Source of the DNA: Candidatus Poribacteria bacterium
GTDB lineage: Bacteria > Poribacteria > WGA-4E > PCPOR2b
DNA: 64,000 bases
Assembly (NCBI GenBank): GCA_022826645.1
Contig: JAJDUM010000017.1
Span: 1-64,000 of the forward strand
Direction: 5' to 3'
Of the stretch, positions 62,574-64,000 are shown piece after piece. Each line of letters opens with the position of its first letter. Positions within the stretch are counted from its first letter, which is position 1. A model generated the notes under the pieces. It made no database searches and was not told the origin of the DNA. It saw nothing but the letters and a program-made list of their open reading frames with translations. The position numbers and the translations under genes were made by a program.

Positions 62574-63380
62574 TTAAGACTGAGGTGCGCTCAGATACCC
62601 CAATTCCCCCATCCGATCTATCCAATGCTGTCGCTTTGCGCTCTTTCGGGGATTTTCAAGCCAGTGCGGATCGTACTCTGGTCCAGGTGTATCGAAGGTA
62701 TTCCGAGCCAGAGTCGCGCGGAGTTGGACGTTTGCCACGGCCGCTTTGCGGGTTGCTACCTCCTCTTCAGGGGTGCAAGGATTCTTGATAAAGATAACAG
62801 AGACCATCCGCCGATCTGTCGAACCACCCCAACTCGCATGCCAGAGGTGAAAGTCAAAGGCAACCACATCACCCGGCTCCGTCTCGCAACTATAGGCTGG
62901 AACAGCACAGACCTCCTGCACAGATTCACCTATATTCTGGTGAACTTCATCGTGGAAGGGTTTCCGGTGTGATCCCGGAATGAACCTTAGTGCGCCATCG
63001 GTCGCACGCAAAGGTTGTAGATAGAAGGCAAATTTGAAACCGTGTAGATGGAAGTCATCGGCATCGGGATGCCAGTGCGTATTGTTCACATAACTGCCAG
63101 CGTTGCAAGAGAGTCCAACCGCATCCGCTCCGTACAGTTGCTCCGCTGTGCCGCAGATGCGTGGGTCCTCCGGCAAGCCGGCTAGGAAGGGTGTCTCAGG
63201 TCCCAAATTGGGCCAACTCATATATGCAGTATCATCATCGGGGGACGTATACCGTTTCGTACCCGAGAGTCTCAACTCAACCTCGGCGTTGATGGTTTTC
63301 AGTTCGTCCGGATTCAACAACTGCCGGAAGATCACGAATCCGAAGGTATTAAAATGACTGACCTGTTGCTCTGTGAGCAT
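62574..63380 (-). CDS. Phytanoyl-CoA dioxygenase family protein (tandem paralogue)
   Basis: A 268-residue paralogue of the gene 70 bp downstream. It opens MLTEQQVSHFNTFGFVIFRQLL, has HPD in THWHPDADDF, the distal His in FHLWHASWGGSTD and Arg in DRRMVSVIFI, with ALRFIPGSHRKPFH in the core. Both copies keep a complete iron and 2-oxoglutarate site, so both are probably active. The ATG follows AGGAGG. The differences concentrate between the core strands, where substrate would bind. Confidence 0.88.
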   Translation of the reverse strand: MLTEQQVSHFNTFGFVIFRQLLNPDELKTINAEVELRLSGTKRYTSPDDDTAYMSWPNLGPETPFLAGLPEDPRICGTAEQLYGADAVGLSCNAGSYVNNTHWHPDADDFHLHGFKFAFYLQPLRATDGALRFIPGSHRKPFHDEVHQNIGESVQEVCAVPAYSCETEPGDVVAFDFHLWHASWGGSTDRRMVSVIFIKNPCTPEEEVATRKAAVANVQLRATLARNTFDTPGPEYDPHWLENPRKSAKRQHWIDRMGELGYLSAPQS

Positions 63381-63473
63381 GGTGTGCCTCCTATACCGAA
63401 AGGTTTTTGCTTATCCCTTCTTCCATTTCACTTGCCGGGATGCAGCGCTGAATCTTCAAAGCGTTGGTTCAAC

Positions 63474-64000
63474 TCAGACCACAATATTCGCCAGTCGATT
63501 GGGAACAACGATGAACTTCCTCACCGTTTTACCTTCAACATGCTTCTGGATGCGTTCATCTGCAAGGGCAGCTTCCTCAACTTCTTCGTTACTTGCATCA
63601 ACGGGAAGTTCGATTCGACTGCGTAATTTTCCGTTGACCTGAACCACGATGGTAACCTCCTCGCGCTTAAGGACTTCGGGATCGTGGGTGGGCCAAGGGG
63701 CATGCGCAATTAACTCGGCCTCCCCGAACCGCTCCCAGATCTCCTCAGCGATGTGTGGGGCGTAGGGAGAGAGCAGCCGTAGGAATGTCTTCATCGTTTC
63801 TTTTGGCACCGTTGTCGCTTGTGTCGCTGCATTGACAAACACCATCATGTGACTGATAGCGGTGTTCATCTTGTCAATTGATTCTGTATCTTCAGTAACA
63901 TCCTTGATAGTCTGATTTAGCACCTTCCACAGTTCCTTATCACTATCAATAGACGCATCGGTCAGCTTACCGCTCAGTTGACTGGTATCCTCGTCAATCG
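63474..64000 (-). CDS. leuS: Leucyl-tRNA synthetase, C-terminal part (5' partial)
   Basis: The frame is open to the window edge, so about 175 C-terminal residues are present; the catalytic half lies outside. The segment MNTAISHMMVFVNA followed by RLLSPYAPHIAEEIWERFG is the anticodon-binding helical domain of class I LeuRS. The end (VVQVNGKLRSRIELP, then ERIQKHVEGKTVRKFIVVPNRLANIVV) is the C-terminal domain that contacts the tRNA-Leu elbow. A shorter frame starting at 63923 is only an internal GTG. It is an ordinary housekeeping gene. Confidence 0.95.
   Translation of the reverse strand, partial: IDEDTSQLSGKLTDASIDSDKELWKVLNQTIKDVTEDTESIDKMNTAISHMMVFVNAATQATTVPKETMKTFLRLLSPYAPHIAEEIWERFGEAELIAHAPWPTHDPEVLKREEVTIVVQVNGKLRSRIELPVDASNEEVEEAALADERIQKHVEGKTVRKFIVVPNRLANIVV

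Noticed and set aside
1..64000. tRNA or rRNA genes
   Set aside because: I saw no cloverleaf with conserved T-loop (GTTCGAATC-like) sequence and no rRNA-like conserved segments in the gaps. A tRNAscan-SE or Infernal run would settle it.

Overview
This 64 kb stretch is a bacterial chromosome segment of roughly 50% GC. The gene content suggests an uncultivated marine or sponge-associated lineage, most like Candidatus Poribacteria. The grounds are eight phytanoyl-CoA dioxygenase (PhyH) family genes, two enolase-superfamily enzymes, two BNR sialidase-like proteins, two Gfo/Idh/MocA oxidoreductases, a Tm-1-like UPF0261 protein, a ceramidase-like protein, a ThuA protein, and very large TPR, WD40 and LRR proteins. 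That assignment is an inference from gene content; no rRNA is present to test it. I see no rRNA or tRNA gene, no insertion sequence and no CRISPR array.

Layout. 1-6.4 kb: a secreted leucine-rich-repeat protein cut by the window edge, a repeat-rich spacer, hisS, and a membrane spermidine-synthase/TPR fusion. 6.4-21 kb: an accessory catabolic region with an epimerase, an MR/MLE enzyme, three PhyH genes in a row, UPF0261, a TIM-barrel isomerase, a TcuA-like flavoprotein, another PhyH, an M19 dipeptidase homologue, two convergent sialidases and a Gfo/Idh/MocA oxidoreductase. 21-25 kb: an envelope operon (BamA/TamA-like protein, family 9 glycosyltransferase, outer-membrane protein). 25-28.3 kb: an acyl-CoA operon (AMP-forming ligase, thiolase, DUF35). 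29-38.5 kb: a rightward run with a CPBP protease, nnr, a 2-hydroxyacid dehydrogenase, pdxA, a 957-residue TPR protein, a Gfo/Idh/MocA oxidoreductase and PhyH. 38.6-51.7 kb: M20 peptidase, ceramidase-like protein, tandem Eis-like acetyltransferases, rlmD, ThuA, WD40 protein, VWA lipoprotein, rsmI and a DgoD-like dehydratase. 51.9-56.6 kb: a compact defence/toxin island. 57-64 kb: three more PhyH genes, a TIGR01777 epimerase, an ABC exporter and the 3' part of leuS.

The most interesting locus is the island at 51.9-56.6 kb. It holds an OLD-like AAA ATPase paired with a DUF4276 (Toprim-like) protein, an orphan MNT nucleotidyltransferase whose expected HEPN partner is reduced to a 16-codon stub, and a HigB-type toxin. 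The HigB gene lies 3 nt upstream of a gene that appears to fuse a complete HigA-type antitoxin to an AbiV-like HEPN domain and a large unknown C-terminal region. A second notable signal is the tandem PhyH pair at 8.5-10.2 kb. Its facial triad reads H-C-A instead of the H-x-D seen in the other six PhyH proteins; H-x-A/G is the hallmark of Fe(II)/2-oxoglutarate halogenases. A third is a family of short hairpins followed by CTAC, scattered through the intergenic gaps.
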